Shown one piece after another: positions 1-10,429 of a DNA stretch of 64,000 nucleotides. Source of the DNA: Marinomonas sp. KMM3893 (GTDB lineage Bacteria > Pseudomonadota > Gammaproteobacteria > Pseudomonadales > Marinomonadaceae); assembly GCF_004352855.1 (NCBI RefSeq), contig NZ_SJSC01000003.1, positions 558,001 to 622,000 on the forward strand. The letters run 5' to 3'. The notes below the pieces were generated by a model, which was not told the origin of the DNA, did no database searches, and worked only from the letters and a program-made list of their open reading frames with translations. How positions within the stretch are numbered: position 1 is the first letter of the stretch; each line of letters begins with the position of its first letter. The translations under genes were made by a program, and so were the position numbers.

Positions 1-489
1 TTGCACGCATTCAATGATGGCGTAAGCGATTTCAATGTCGCGATCTGACATGTGCGTTAGATTAAGTTGCCAGATCAAGTGATCTTGAATGCTTTCAGCA
101 GGGGCGTTGCGACTTTCGTAGTCACTGTCACCTTCATAATTATTGCTGGAGCCGACGCTTGCTGCGGCAGAATTTTGGTAAGTATCGTCCCAATTGCTGT
201 CAATGGAGAGCTCTGCTGGAATGCTGTCGGTCCACTCGGACTCAACGCGGGCTTCTTCACTGGCGTTCGCCTCGGTTTTTTTACTGGCTGCCTCTTCCTG
301 TTCTCTCGTTGGCGCTTCTGAATGGGAAAAATCTTCATCATCAATTTCTAAAAGCGGATTGGATTCTAGAAACTCATGGATTTCCTGTTTCAGGTCTAAC
401 GTAGAAAGCTGCAGCAACCGAATGGCTTGTTGCAGCTGGGGAGTCATGGTCAGTTGTTGACCGATTTTTAATTGCAGAGACTGCTTCAT
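1..489 (-). CDS. rpoN: RNA polymerase sigma-54 factor RpoN, N-terminal part (cut by window edge)
   Basis: Sigma-54 directs RNA polymerase to -24/-12 promoters that need an AAA+ activator. Only the first 163 codons are in the window; the gene runs off the left edge on the minus strand. The first ~50 residues form the glutamine- and leucine-rich region I that contacts activators ([20 protein letters not shown] at the start, then [14 protein letters not shown]). An acidic, low-complexity region II follows (about residues 50-120), and the core-binding domain begins near [14 protein letters not shown]. The ATG lies at 487-489. It follows lptB by 75 bp in the same direction, the conserved lptB-rpoN order of gammaproteobacteria. 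Confidence 0.95.
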   Translation of the reverse strand, partial: MKQSLQLKIGQQLTMTPQLQQAIRLLQLSTLDLKQEIHEFLESNPLLEIDDEDFSHSEAPTREQEEAASKKTEANASEEARVESEWTDSIPAELSIDSNWDDTYQNSAAASVGSSNNYEGDSDYESRNAPAESIQDHLIWQLNLTHMSDRDIEIAYAIIECVQ

Positions 490-564
490 AAAGAAACACT
501 TCTAATAAGAGGAAATTGGAACGAGTTATGCATACTACTCCCTTTCGGCTGCAAAGATAAGAGG

Positions 565-1290
565 CTATAGACGGAAGTCGTCCCCTAAATAAACCTTTTT
601 TACTTGCTCATTGTTGATCACGGTATCAGCATCACCTGAGGCGATTATTTTCCCATTGCCTACGATATAGGCTTTGTCGCAAATGTCTAATGTTTCGCGT
701 ACGTTGTGATCGGTAATCAAAACACCAATGCCGCTTTCTTGCAGGTGTTTTATGATCAGTTTAATGTCGCCAACCGAGATGGGGTCAACCCCAGCGAAAG
801 GTTCATCCAATAGGATGAACTTTGGGTTCATGGCAAGCGCACGCGCTATTTCCACGCGACGACGTTCGCCGCCAGAGAGTGCCATGCCTAAGTTACTGCG
901 AATGTGGGTGACATGAAACTCGTTTAACAGGCCTTCTAGTCTTTCTTTCTTTTGTTCTTTTGACAGCTCTTTGCGCGTTTCTAAAATGGCGTAAATATTG
1001 TCTTCAACGGACATTTTTCTAAAAATAGACGCTTCTTGTGGTAAGTAGCCAATGCCTTTTTGCGCCCGCGTATGCATGGCGTTTTTGGTGATGTCTTGCC
1101 CGTCGATGAAGATGCCGCCGGCGTCATTCGCGACCATGCCAACTATCATATAGAAGCAGGTCGTTTTGCCTGCGCCATTTGGGCCGAGCAAGCCAACGGC
1201 TTGACCGGATTCTACAGAAAGAGAGACGTCTTTAACGACTTGTCTTTTTTTGTAGCTCTTCGCCAGGTTTTTTGCTTCTAAAAGGGCCAT
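565..1290 (-). CDS. lptB: LPS export ABC transporter ATPase LptB
   Basis: Cytoplasmic ATPase of the LptB2FG transporter that extracts lipopolysaccharide from the inner membrane and pushes it along the Lpt bridge. The 241-residue length is normal for LptB. Visible motifs are Walker [10 protein letters not shown] near residue 36, the Q-loop with [13 protein letters not shown], the signature LSGGERRR, Walker [14 protein letters not shown] and the H-loop histidine in LITDHNVRE. It starts one base after the lptA stop and sits between lptA and rpoN, as in most gammaproteobacteria. Confidence 0.97.
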   Translation of the reverse strand: MALLEAKNLAKSYKKRQVVKDVSLSVESGQAVGLLGPNGAGKTTCFYMIVGMVANDAGGIFIDGQDITKNAMHTRAQKGIGYLPQEASIFRKMSVEDNIYAILETRKELSKEQKKERLEGLLNEFHVTHIRSNLGMALSGGERRRVEIARALAMNPKFILLDEPFAGVDPISVGDIKLIIKHLQESGIGVLITDHNVRETLDICDKAYIVGNGKIIASGDADTVINNEQVKKVYLGDDFRL

Positions 1291-1809
1291 CTATTTCTTT
1301 TTGCCTTCTTTTTCGTTGTCTGCTGGTTGTAATGTCATAGATACGCGCCCTGTGCCTTTTTTCTGGGCGTTAAAGGTGCCGGTGTCTATGTGGTAGAGGA
1401 TGTAATCGGCGGTGATCTTGTCGTCCATCTTATTGAGGTAGCCATTGCCAAAGATTTCCAATTTTGACGTGGTGACTTGATAGTCTATTTTATCCCCTCG
1501 ACTGATCATCATATTGCCGCTCCAGTCGATTTGCTGACTGAATTTTGCCGGTCCGCCTGTGGCAACCAGTTTGCTGAATTTCCGAGTTTTAGGGTCGGTT
1601 GTGACCTTCAGGTATTGAGCTTGTATCTCAATGGTTCCCTGTTTCACAAAGACATCGCCCTTGTAGGTCGCTTCACCTGTTTTTTGGTCTAAAAAGGCTT
1701 CGTTCGACTGTATTGTTAGTGGCTGACTTAAGTCATCAGGCAGAGCAAGGACTTGTTGGCTAATGATTAAGCTGGCCAAGAGTGCGCTGAAATTAATGAG
1801 TTGTTTCAT
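1291..1809 (-). CDS. lptA: LPS transport periplasmic bridge protein LptA
   Basis: Periplasmic OstA-fold protein that oligomerises into the bridge carrying LPS from LptC to LptD. 172 residues. An N-terminal signal peptide is visible (hydrophobic stretch ending ...SQQVLA, mature start at LPDD). The body is the repetitive beta-jellyroll typical of LptA (QSNEAFLDQKTGEATYKGDV, TADYILYHIDTGTFNA) and the tail is lysine rich. Its start overlaps the 3' end of lptC by 17 bp, indicating co-transcription and coupled translation. Confidence 0.95.
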   Translation of the reverse strand: MKQLINFSALLASLIISQQVLALPDDLSQPLTIQSNEAFLDQKTGEATYKGDVFVKQGTIEIQAQYLKVTTDPKTRKFSKLVATGGPAKFSQQIDWSGNMMISRGDKIDYQVTTSKLEIFGNGYLNKMDDKITADYILYHIDTGTFNAQKKGTGRVSMTLQPADNEKEGKKK

Positions 1810-2359
1810 ACTGTCCTCGTACGGATCCTGTCATGACGACTTCTTCTGAATTAATGTAAGTAACGATGGTTTTTGCCGTTGTCTTGCCTTGTGTCGAATG
1901 CAAGGTGGCGTGACCGCTGCTTGTTAATGACTGATTACTGTCTAAATAATGAATGTTGTCGGCGTTAAGAATGATGTCGGGTGAATCTACAGACTGCTTA
2001 ACGGCAACAGCGTCATCGGTTAACAGGATATCATGACTGCCATCCTCTATTATTCCTTTTTTTCCTTTGGCATGCCAGAGCCCAGCGTTTTGGTGTCGTC
2101 TTACGGTGGGATTGTCTAGTAAAGTGCGAGAGTTTTGACTGTAATGTAGCGCCTGTGTGGCGGTCAGTGTTTCTTGCAGCATGCCAGTTTCATCGTATTC
2201 TTTTGCGTTGATATTGGTGATGAAATAGTCCGGTGTGCTGCTGAGCTTTTCAGTCGGCACAAGTGAGCGAGTGAGTGGTGTGTCGGTAAAGAAAACACCA
2301 CAAACCAGTGCAATAACAGCGGCGCCAATGAGGATGTTTTTGGCGTTTAACTGAATCAT
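1793..2359 (-). CDS. lptC: LPS export inner-membrane protein LptC
   Basis: Bitopic inner-membrane protein that receives LPS from LptB2FG and hands it to LptA. One N-terminal transmembrane helix (about residues 8-25) is followed by a periplasmic OstA-like domain (PDYFITNINAKEYDETG, QNSRTLLDNPTVRRH). 188 residues matches the family. It starts at the last base of the upstream antiporter gene (ATGA-type overlap) and overlaps lptA. In many relatives kdsD and kdsC precede lptC; here the antiporter does so directly. Confidence 0.93.
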   Translation of the reverse strand: MIQLNAKNILIGAAVIALVCGVFFTDTPLTRSLVPTEKLSSTPDYFITNINAKEYDETGMLQETLTATQALHYSQNSRTLLDNPTVRRHQNAGLWHAKGKKGIIEDGSHDILLTDDAVAVKQSVDSPDIILNADNIHYLDSNQSLTSSGHATLHSTQGKTTAKTIVTYINSEEVVMTGSVRGQYETTH

Positions 2360-3321
2360 TATGCGGCACTTCCTGTACTAACAAGAATTAAATAAAGAGC
2401 GTAAGCCCCCACGAGAGGGAAGCCTACCCAGCGAGGGATGCTGACGTGTTTGGATTTGCTAAAGAGAAAGATAAGCAAAGACAAAGCAAGGGTTAAGCCT
2501 AATACCCAGTAATAATCTCGGCCAGAGGCATTGGCATCGATCATGCCTGGGGCAATTAAACCAGGCAGCGGCAGTACTGTAGCGAGGTTGAAAATATTGG
2601 AGCCGATGATGTTGCCGATCGCTATGTCGTGTAAGCCTTTACGGACGCTGCTAATGGAGGCCGCCAATTCTGGCAGGCTGGTGCCAACCGCAACTATGGT
2701 TAACCCGATGACTAGCTCGCTAACGCCGAGCCCTTTCGCGATGCCGATTGCGCCCCAAACCAAGAGTTTTGAGCTGCCGATGAGGACGGCCAAGCCGATC
2801 AAGGCGATGATCAGTGACTTCCCGGTAGAGGTGCCGTCATCGCTGGGTAATTCGTCCTTTAATTGTTCTTCTAGGTTTTTGCTGCCGCGCAATAAAATAA
2901 ACAACACAATCGCAAACGCAACCAGCAAAATAATGCCATCGTAAAAGCTTAAATAGTGATCATGTAAAAGCCAGCCAGCGAGTAAGGTGATGGCAATGAC
3001 CAAGGGGACTTCTTTGGTGGCAAGTCCCTTCGCGATTGGGATGGCGGAAAAGAGTAATGTGACACCAAAAACGAGGGCAATGTTGGCGATGTTTGAGCCA
3101 AGCACATTACCAATGGCAATTTCTGGGGCGTTATCAAGAGCGGCAATGCCAGACACCACCATTTCAGGGGCTGAAGTGCCAAAAGCCACTAAGGTCACAC
3201 CAATGACCATTGGGTTAACGTTCAGTTTTTCAGCAACAAGTGCAGCGTGTTCGATGAATTTATCGGAACTAACGATTAGCAGGATCAAACCCACAATAAG
3301 AGCAGCGGAAAACAGCAGCAT
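2359..3321 (-). CDS. CaCA-family calcium/sodium antiporter (YrbG-like)
   Basis: Inner-membrane cation/Ca2+ exchanger of the CaCA superfamily, 320 residues and about ten transmembrane helices. Both diagnostic alpha-repeats are visible. The first half has GVTLVAFGTSAPEMVVSG and later GNVLGSNIANIALV; the second half has GLTIVAVGTSLPELAASI and GNIIGSNIFNLATV, including the ion-binding acidic residue in each PE motif. It heads the minus-strand lpt operon like E. coli yrbG. Its start codon lies 4 bp from a 62-nt inverted repeat (3325-3386) that partly covers the likely ribosome-binding site. The transported ion cannot be fixed from sequence. Confidence 0.9.
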   Translation of the reverse strand: MLLFSAALIVGLILLIVSSDKFIEHAALVAEKLNVNPMVIGVTLVAFGTSAPEMVVSGIAALDNAPEIAIGNVLGSNIANIALVFGVTLLFSAIPIAKGLATKEVPLVIAITLLAGWLLHDHYLSFYDGIILLVAFAIVLFILLRGSKNLEEQLKDELPSDDGTSTGKSLIIALIGLAVLIGSSKLLVWGAIGIAKGLGVSELVIGLTIVAVGTSLPELAASISSVRKGLHDIAIGNIIGSNIFNLATVLPLPGLIAPGMIDANASGRDYYWVLGLTLALSLLIFLFSKSKHVSIPRWVGFPLVGAYALYLILVSTGSAA

Positions 3322-3324
3322 AGC

Positions 3325-3386
3325 CTTGAATTTACTCGTAAATTAAATGAGCCCCCATTTAATGAGGTTTACGGGTTAAATTCAAG
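3325..3386. promoter_or_regulatory. 62-nt imperfect inverted repeat upstream of the antiporter gene
   Basis: Three stacked stems can be read: 3325-3334 with 3377-3386 (10 bp perfect), 3335-3341 with 3369-3375 (7 bp including one wobble, after a one-base bulge) and 3342-3349 with 3356-3363 (8 bp perfect) around a 6-nt loop. On the minus strand it ends 4 bp before the antiporter ATG, and the base of the stem includes part of the AAGG that is the likely Shine-Dalgarno. No U-run follows on either strand, so it is not an ordinary terminator. A translational or ion-responsive control role is inference. Confidence 0.55.
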
Positions 3387-3492
3387 ACTTGATCTTTGAA
3401 ACAATTTCGAATCTGTCTGCGTCAAGATTCTCTTTGTGAAAGGCGGATGATACTATCCGGCGATACTTTAATAAGGACTAGAAGGTGAATCA

Positions 3493-4290
3493 GTGCTAGA
3501 TGTGTATATAAAAGTGCAGAATCTTCGCTTCTCTAGAGGAAATAGGATGATCTATGACGATGTATCCTTAACGATTCCTAGGGGAAAAATCACGGCTGTG
3601 ATGGGGCCAAGTGGAACAGGTAAAACCACCCTGTTGCGACTTATTGCCGCTCAACTGTCTCCGGATAGTGGAAATATCATGGTGGATGGCCAAGATGTGC
3701 ACACATTGTCACGCTCCGCTTTATATAAGGTGCGAGAGAAAATAGGTATGCTGTTCCAAAGTGGCGCTTTGTTTAGTGATATGACGGTGTTTGAAAACGT
3801 GGCGTTTCCGCTGGAAGAGCACACGCAACTTAGCGCTGTTGAAATAAAGAAAATCGTACTGGAAAAACTGCATAGTGTGGGCTTGCGCGGTGCCGCTTAC
3901 TTGAGGCCTTCTGAACTTTCTGGAGGGATGGCAAGAAGGGTGGCTTTGGCGCGGGCCATTGCGCTTGACCCTGAGTTGGTGATGTTTGACGAGCCGTTTG
4001 CAGGGCAAGACCCTATTTCAAAAGGTGTTTTGGTTGAGCTGATTCGTAAGTTAAATGATGCCACCGGCATTACGTCTGTATTGGTGTCTCATGATGTGGA
4101 AGAGTCTTTGTCGATTGCAGATCATGTTTGTATTTTAGCGGGTGGCTTTGTCATTGCCGAAGGGTCGCCGGACGAAATTCGAGCGTCAGATAACGCGCAA
4201 GTGAAGCAGTTTTTGCATGGCGAGCCAGATGGGCCTGTGCCATTTCATTATCCTGAGGACCTTGGTTCTGATCAAGGGGTGTCGCAATGA
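3493..4290 (+). CDS. mlaF: Phospholipid transport ABC ATPase MlaF
   Basis: ATPase of the MlaFEDB complex, which moves phospholipids between the inner membrane and the periplasmic carrier MlaC to maintain outer-membrane asymmetry. 265 residues. Walker [10 protein letters not shown], signature LSGGMARR, Walker [14 protein letters not shown] and H-loop VSHDVEES are all present. The GTG start at 3493 has a purine-rich stretch (aaggactagaagg) upstream. It begins a plus-strand operon divergent from the lpt genes and overlaps mlaE by 4 bp. Confidence 0.95.
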   Translation: MLDVYIKVQNLRFSRGNRMIYDDVSLTIPRGKITAVMGPSGTGKTTLLRLIAAQLSPDSGNIMVDGQDVHTLSRSALYKVREKIGMLFQSGALFSDMTVFENVAFPLEEHTQLSAVEIKKIVLEKLHSVGLRGAAYLRPSELSGGMARRVALARAIALDPELVMFDEPFAGQDPISKGVLVELIRKLNDATGITSVLVSHDVEESLSIADHVCILAGGFVIAEGSPDEIRASDNAQVKQFLHGEPDGPVPFHYPEDLGSDQGVSQ

Positions 4291-5069
4291 AAGGTTTGAT
4301 TTCTCTAGGAGCTTGGCTCTTTGATTGGCTAGAAGCGATAGGGCGAGCGGGTATTTTTCTGTTCCAAAGTATCTTTCGTCTTCCTGTGCGATTTGGTGAG
4401 GCGGTCAATCTATTAGTGCGCCAGCTTTACTCAGTGGGTGTGTTGTCGCTCGTTATTATTATTGTGTCCGGCACGTTTATTGGCATGGTGCTGTCCCTTC
4501 AGGGTTACAGTATTTTGGCCAAGTTTGGCTCTGAGGATTCGGTTGGGCAGTTGCTTGCCTTGTCTTTGTTAAGGGAGTTGGGTCCGGTTGTGACTGCGCT
4601 TTTATTTGCTGGGCGCGCTGGCTCTTCATTGACAGCAGAAATTGGTCTAATGAAAGCCACCGAGCAATTGTCTAGCTATGAAATGATGGGGGTCGATCCA
4701 TTACGACGCGTTATTGCCCCACGTTTTATTGCGGGTGTGGTGTGTCTTCCTTTGCTGAGCATGGTGTTTTCCGCTGCGGGTATTATTGGTGGTTTGTTGG
4801 TGTCTGTTGGTTGGCTGGGCGTGAGTGACGGGTCTTTTTGGTCGCTGATGCAGCAGTCTGTTTATTTTGATACGGACATAGTAAATGGTTTGATAAAGGC
4901 GTTGGTGTTTGCAGTGGCCATTACATGGATTGCTGTTTATCAGGGCTATGAGTGTGTTCCGACATCGGAAGGCATTGGTAAAGCGACGACGAGAACGGTC
5001 GTGTTGGGCTCATTGGCCGTTTTGGCATTGGATTTTGTGTTAACCGCTGCGATGTTTGGAGATTTTTAG
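4287..5069 (+). CDS. mlaE: Phospholipid transport permease MlaE
   Basis: Inner-membrane permease subunit of the Mla lipid transporter, 260 residues with five or six hydrophobic segments. The MlaE-family core is visible: [18 protein letters not shown], then [27 protein letters not shown] with the conserved E in the coupling region, and [20 protein letters not shown]. The ATG overlaps the mlaF stop by 4 bp, so the two are translationally coupled. Confidence 0.95.
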   Translation: MKGLISLGAWLFDWLEAIGRAGIFLFQSIFRLPVRFGEAVNLLVRQLYSVGVLSLVIIIVSGTFIGMVLSLQGYSILAKFGSEDSVGQLLALSLLRELGPVVTALLFAGRAGSSLTAEIGLMKATEQLSSYEMMGVDPLRRVIAPRFIAGVVCLPLLSMVFSAAGIIGGLLVSVGWLGVSDGSFWSLMQQSVYFDTDIVNGLIKALVFAVAITWIAVYQGYECVPTSEGIGKATTRTVVLGSLAVLALDFVLTAAMFGDF

Positions 5070-5070
5070 G

Positions 5071-5538
5071 ATGAGAAGTAAGCGCGCTGAATTATTAGTT
5101 GGGTGTTTTATTGTATTGGGCTTGGCAGCGTTTGTGTACCTTGCCGTGCAAGTGAGTGGTTTGGGGTTTGCGAGTAAGAAAGACACTTATCAAGTAGTCG
5201 CTCGGTTTGATGATATTGGTGGTTTGAGCGATCGCGCTAAAGTCACCATTGCGGGTGTTACTGTGGGCAGTGTTGATTCAATCACTTACGACAAAAATCT
5301 ATACATGGCCAAAGTCACCATGAATATTGAGTCCGATGTGCATAATATTCCTGATGACAGTTCGATAGCCATTTTAACCAGTGGTCTATTGGGCGAAAAG
5401 TACTTGGGCATTTCTATCGGTGCTGATGATAAAATGCTGAAAAATGGCGATGAAATTCACGATACGCAATCCGCGCTTGTATTAGAGAATCTGATTAGTC
5501 AGTTCCTATTTAATAAGACAAGTGGTTCTGATAAATAA
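5071..5538 (+). CDS. mlaD: Phospholipid transport MCE-domain protein MlaD
   Basis: Membrane-anchored MCE protein that forms the hexameric ring through which lipids pass. One N-terminal transmembrane helix (about residues 8-28) precedes a single MCE domain (YQVVARFDDIGGLSDRAKVTIAGVTVG ... TSGLLGEKYLGI). The ATG at 5071, two bases after the mlaE stop, gives 155 residues as in homologues; an in-frame upstream start at 5056 would extend into mlaE and is less likely. Confidence 0.94.
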   Translation: MRSKRAELLVGCFIVLGLAAFVYLAVQVSGLGFASKKDTYQVVARFDDIGGLSDRAKVTIAGVTVGSVDSITYDKNLYMAKVTMNIESDVHNIPDDSSIAILTSGLLGEKYLGISIGADDKMLKNGDEIHDTQSALVLENLISQFLFNKTSGSDK

Positions 5539-5549
5539 AGGTAACAAGT

Positions 5550-6164
5550 ATGTCGAGAGTAATGAAAGTAATAATGATGGTGGGGGCGTTGATTTCCTCT
5601 TCTGTTTGGGCGGGGCAAGAAGCGGCTCGTGATACTGTGATAGGGGTGGTTGATTCGTTCCGAACAGACATTATTGCAGACAAAGCAGAGTTGGCGAATA
5701 ACGCGCCACTGTTGGCTCAGAGAATCGATAAGATTTTAACGCCAGTCATTGATTTTGATGATTTTTCTAAAAAAGTAATGGGGAAATACTACCGCAGAGC
5801 AACCCCTGATCAGCGTGTGCGTTTTGCGACGGTAACCAAGGATACCTTGTTGAAAACCTACGGTGGCTCTTTGTTGGAGTTGGATCCTGACAAAATCAAG
5901 GTGTTGCCATTGGGACCGCAGCGTGAAGGCCGTGAAGTGAAGGTCGATGTGGACTTTCAAATGGGCGATGGCAGTCCGCTGAATCTTAGTTTCTTTATGG
6001 AAGATTATGGCAATGACAGTTGGAAGCTAAGCAACGTAGTGATTAACAATATCAACTTCGGGCTGACTTTTAGAAAACAATTTTCTGTCATGATGCAGCA
6101 AAATCATAATAAAATTGATGCCGCGATCGACGCTTGGAAACAGTCTTTAGAGAAAAAGTCTTAA
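5550..6164 (+). CDS. mlaC: Periplasmic phospholipid-binding protein MlaC
   Basis: Soluble periplasmic shuttle between the outer-membrane MlaA complex and MlaFED. 204 residues with a signal peptide ending about ...SSVWA. The MlaC/Ttg2D fold motifs include DFDDFSKKVMGKYYRRATPDQ and LSNVVINNINFGLTFRKQF. Last gene of the mla operon: a strong terminator follows at 6189. In E. coli and Pseudomonas the STAS-domain gene mlaB comes next; no such gene is present here. Confidence 0.94.
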   Translation: MSRVMKVIMMVGALISSSVWAGQEAARDTVIGVVDSFRTDIIADKAELANNAPLLAQRIDKILTPVIDFDDFSKKVMGKYYRRATPDQRVRFATVTKDTLLKTYGGSLLELDPDKIKVLPLGPQREGREVKVDVDFQMGDGSPLNLSFFMEDYGNDSWKLSNVVINNINFGLTFRKQFSVMMQQNHNKIDAAIDAWKQSLEKKS

Positions 6165-6188
6165 GCCATTATTGGGTTTGAAGTACAG

Positions 6189-6225
6189 AAATCCGAAGCC
6201 GATTTATCCGCTTCGGATTTTTTTT
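6189..6225 (+). terminator. Rho-independent terminator after mlaC
   Basis: An AATCCGAAGC / GCTTCGGATT stem of about 10 bp with a short loop is followed by an uninterrupted T-run. It separates the mla operon from ibaG. Confidence 0.9.
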
Positions 6226-6364
6226 GCCAGAATTGTGGCAAACAAGAGGCGTGAATAACAAAACAGACATTTTTTTTACGGTGAGTTGAGTGAATGGGTG
6301 TTAAGAAGTTGACTCGACTAAGGTAGAATAATGAAATCTATGAATATTTAATATTGGAGCGATT

Positions 6365-7886
<1,522 letters not shown>

Positions 7887-7887
7887 C

Positions 7888-8532
7888 ATGAGTAACACAT
7901 TAACAATTGCGCTTTCAAAAGGGCGTATTTTAGGTGAAACATTACCTCTGCTTGAAAAAGCCAATATTATTCCGGCGGAAGACATTCATAAAAGTCGTAA
8001 GCTGATTTTTGATACTAACCATGAACACATAAAGCTAGTGATTTTGCGAGCGACGGATGTACCGACCTACGTAGAGCATGGTGTGGCTGACTTTGGTGTG
8101 GCTGGTAAAGACGTATTAATGGAAGCGACCACAAAAAACCTATACGAATTGGTGGATCTGAAAATCGCAAAATGTCGATTGATGACCGCGGGCGTGGTTG
8201 GGGCTGATCTTCCTAAGCGTCGCTTGAAAGTGGCGTCTAAGTTCACCAAAACGGCGAAAGCCTATTTTGCGGATCAGGGTATCCAAGCCGATGTCATCAA
8301 GCTGTACGGTGCGATGGAATTAGCGCCTATCATGGGATTGGCAGATTTGATCGTGGATATCGTGGATACCGGCAATACGCTAAAAGCGAATGGCTTAGAG
8401 CCAAGAGAATTTATTGCAGACATTAGTACGCGTTTGGTTGTGAACAAGGCGGCTTACAAAACTAAATATGCTCAAATTGAGCCCATCATCGAAATGTTGC
8501 GTGGGGCTGTCGAAGAGAACGAGGGCAAATAG
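7888..8532 (+). CDS. hisG: ATP phosphoribosyltransferase catalytic subunit HisG, short form
   Basis: First enzyme of histidine biosynthesis: condenses ATP and PRPP to phosphoribosyl-ATP. At 214 residues it is the short form, lacking the C-terminal regulatory ACT-like domain. Motifs include [10 protein letters not shown], the [13 protein letters not shown] segment and the PRPP-binding [18 protein letters not shown]. Short HisG normally works with the HisRS-like subunit HisZ, which is not in this window. The reading frame abuts hisD. Confidence 0.96.
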   Translation: MSNTLTIALSKGRILGETLPLLEKANIIPAEDIHKSRKLIFDTNHEHIKLVILRATDVPTYVEHGVADFGVAGKDVLMEATTKNLYELVDLKIAKCRLMTAGVVGADLPKRRLKVASKFTKTAKAYFADQGIQADVIKLYGAMELAPIMGLADLIVDIVDTGNTLKANGLEPREFIADISTRLVVNKAAYKTKYAQIEPIIEMLRGAVEENEGK

Positions 8533-9882
8533 TTGAAATTAAATATTAGAGAGTTTTCGACAGAGTCAGAAGGGTTCTTAGCAGAACTTGAGACTTTGCT
8601 TGCTTGGGACTCCGTGTCGGATGTTGCTGTGCAAGAAAGTGTTGCAAACATAGTGACTCAGGTGCGCAAAAGAGGCGATGAAGCGGTTATTGAGTTTACC
8701 AATCGCTTTGATCGTCGCGAGATTAAATCGGCAACGGAATTAGAAATCTCACGAGAAGAGATGGCGCAAGCCAAATTAAGAGTGAGTGATGAGCTGGTGG
8801 CGAGTCTTGAAGCGGCTGCTCAGCGTGTGCATGACTATCATGAACGCCAAAAGCAGCCTTCTTGGCAGTATCAAGAAGCAGACGGCACTGTGCTTGGTCA
8901 GAAGGTTACGCCTTTGGATCGTGTGGGTGTGTATGTTCCTGGTGGTAAAGCCGCGTACCCGTCTTCGGTATTGATGAATGTTATGCCGGCTAAAGTCGCG
9001 GGCGTGGGTGAAATCATTATGGTGGTTCCTACTCCTGATGGTGTGGTGAACGATATTGTGTTGGCGGCGGCTTACATTGCAGGCGTAGATCGCGTGTTTA
9101 CCATTGGTGGTGCACAAGCGGTCGCGGCGTTGGCTTATGGTACGGACACTGTGCCTAAGGTCGATAAGATCGTAGGGCCTGGTAATATCTTTGTGGCAAC
9201 GGCGAAGCGCATGGTGTTTGGTGCGGTTGGTATCGACATGATTGCAGGGCCATCGGAAATTCTAGTGGTTTGCGATGGTAAGACGGATCCGGATTGGATT
9301 GCGATGGATTTATTCTCGCAAGCTGAGCACGATGAAGATGCACAGTCTATTTTGATTACGCCAGATAAAGCATTCATTCAAGACGTTAAAGCCTCTATGG
9401 AGCGATTGATTGAAGCGCAGAGTCGCCAAGCGATCATTAAAGTCTCTTTAGAAAATCGTGGGGCTTTCATCCATGTTAAAGACCTGGATGAGGCAATGGA
9501 CATTGCCAATGTGGTGGCGGCAGAGCACCTTGAGTTGTCGATTGATGAGCCTGAGAAATGGTCTGAAAAAATTCGCCATGCGGGTGCCATTTTTATGGGG
9601 CGTCATACGCCAGAAGCATTGGGTGATTATTGTGCTGGGCCTAACCACGTGTTACCGACATCGGGCACTGCGCGTTTCTCCTCTCCGCTGGGTGTTTATG
9701 ATTTTCAAAAACGCAGCTCCTTGATTAATTGTTCGCCACAAGGCGCCAGTGATTTGGCAAAAATAGCGTCTCCTTTGGCGCGTGGTGAGTCGTTAGAAGC
9801 GCACGCTATGTCGGCAGAGTATCGTATTTTGGCCGATGTGGATGCGTCTGCAGTAAAGTCATCGGAGGCAAAAGGTGAGTAA
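8533..9882 (+). CDS. hisD: Histidinol dehydrogenase HisD
   Basis: NAD- and zinc-dependent enzyme performing the last two oxidations of histidine synthesis. 449 residues. Recognisable segments are [35 protein letters not shown], the zinc-site region [11 protein letters not shown] and VAAEHLELS, and [18 protein letters not shown]. The start is a TTG directly after the hisG stop, with GAGGG about 8 bp upstream; no ATG or GTG would keep the conserved N-terminus. The last 8 bp overlap the next gene. Confidence 0.96.
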   Translation: MKLNIREFSTESEGFLAELETLLAWDSVSDVAVQESVANIVTQVRKRGDEAVIEFTNRFDRREIKSATELEISREEMAQAKLRVSDELVASLEAAAQRVHDYHERQKQPSWQYQEADGTVLGQKVTPLDRVGVYVPGGKAAYPSSVLMNVMPAKVAGVGEIIMVVPTPDGVVNDIVLAAAYIAGVDRVFTIGGAQAVAALAYGTDTVPKVDKIVGPGNIFVATAKRMVFGAVGIDMIAGPSEILVVCDGKTDPDWIAMDLFSQAEHDEDAQSILITPDKAFIQDVKASMERLIEAQSRQAIIKVSLENRGAFIHVKDLDEAMDIANVVAAEHLELSIDEPEKWSEKIRHAGAIFMGRHTPEALGDYCAGPNHVLPTSGTARFSSPLGVYDFQKRSSLINCSPQGASDLAKIASPLARGESLEAHAMSAEYRILADVDASAVKSSEAKGE

Positions 9883-10429
9883 GAAGCCGTCTTCTCACCC
9901 TAAGGCTTTGTACCAATTGCGGAAGATTACTAGGGTTTCGGCCTTAGTGATCTTGGCGGTTGTTGTGCTTGGCTTTTTTCTGCCGACCGATTATCGAGTA
10001 GAGCGCAGCATTATTGTTAATAAGCCGCACGATGTGGTTGTTAATGCCTTGTTGGGTGGCGATTCGTTACCTGATTGGATGTTTATTAGTGGTGGTCAAG
10101 TGAACCTGCATAAGGGTTTTTTTCAGCAGGGTGATGAAGTGGGGATTTCCTACCATGATTCATCAGACAAAGGCAGTTTGACCTTTACTACGGTTACCAC
10201 AAACACCATTGCGTTTGATGTTAAGCCTAAAGCGGGTGTGGATCTTGTTCATAACACGATTTACGTGAGCGGCGATGACACCACAACGAATGTTGACTGG
10301 GAAATTGAAGGGCAGTTAAGAACGGGCTTTTTGAGTCCTTACTTGGCCTTTTTTGCAAATAAAATCGCGGGGCGTAATTTTGAAATTAGCCTGCAGCGTT
10401 TAAAAGAAAAAGTGGAATTAGCTCAATAA
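9875..10429 (+). CDS. Membrane-anchored START/SRPBCC-like protein
   Basis: 184 residues. A basic N-terminus precedes one transmembrane helix (about residues 21-37, [17 protein letters not shown]), then a domain resembling SRPBCC/polyketide-cyclase proteins ([21 protein letters not shown] near its start; [13 protein letters not shown] at the C-terminal helix). SRPBCC folds bind hydrophobic ligands; the ligand here is unknown. The GTG start overlaps the hisD end by 8 bp, so it is translationally coupled to the histidine genes. In Pseudomonas hisC occupies this position. Its 3' end overlaps the convergent protease gene by 7 bp. Confidence 0.7.
   Translation: MSKKPSSHPKALYQLRKITRVSALVILAVVVLGFFLPTDYRVERSIIVNKPHDVVVNALLGGDSLPDWMFISGGQVNLHKGFFQQGDEVGISYHDSSDKGSLTFTTVTTNTIAFDVKPKAGVDLVHNTIYVSGDDTTTNVDWEIEGQLRTGFLSPYLAFFANKIAGRNFEISLQRLKEKVELAQ

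Noticed and set aside
1793..1809. Possible frameshift between lptC and lptA
   Set aside because: Both proteins are full length with their own proper N- and C-termini. The 17-bp overlap is a normal coupled arrangement.
8776..9117. 113-codon antisense ORF inside hisD
   Set aside because: No RBS and no recognisable protein motif. The plus strand carries the highly conserved hisD; similar antisense frames within murA, zapE and other genes are also codon-bias shadows.
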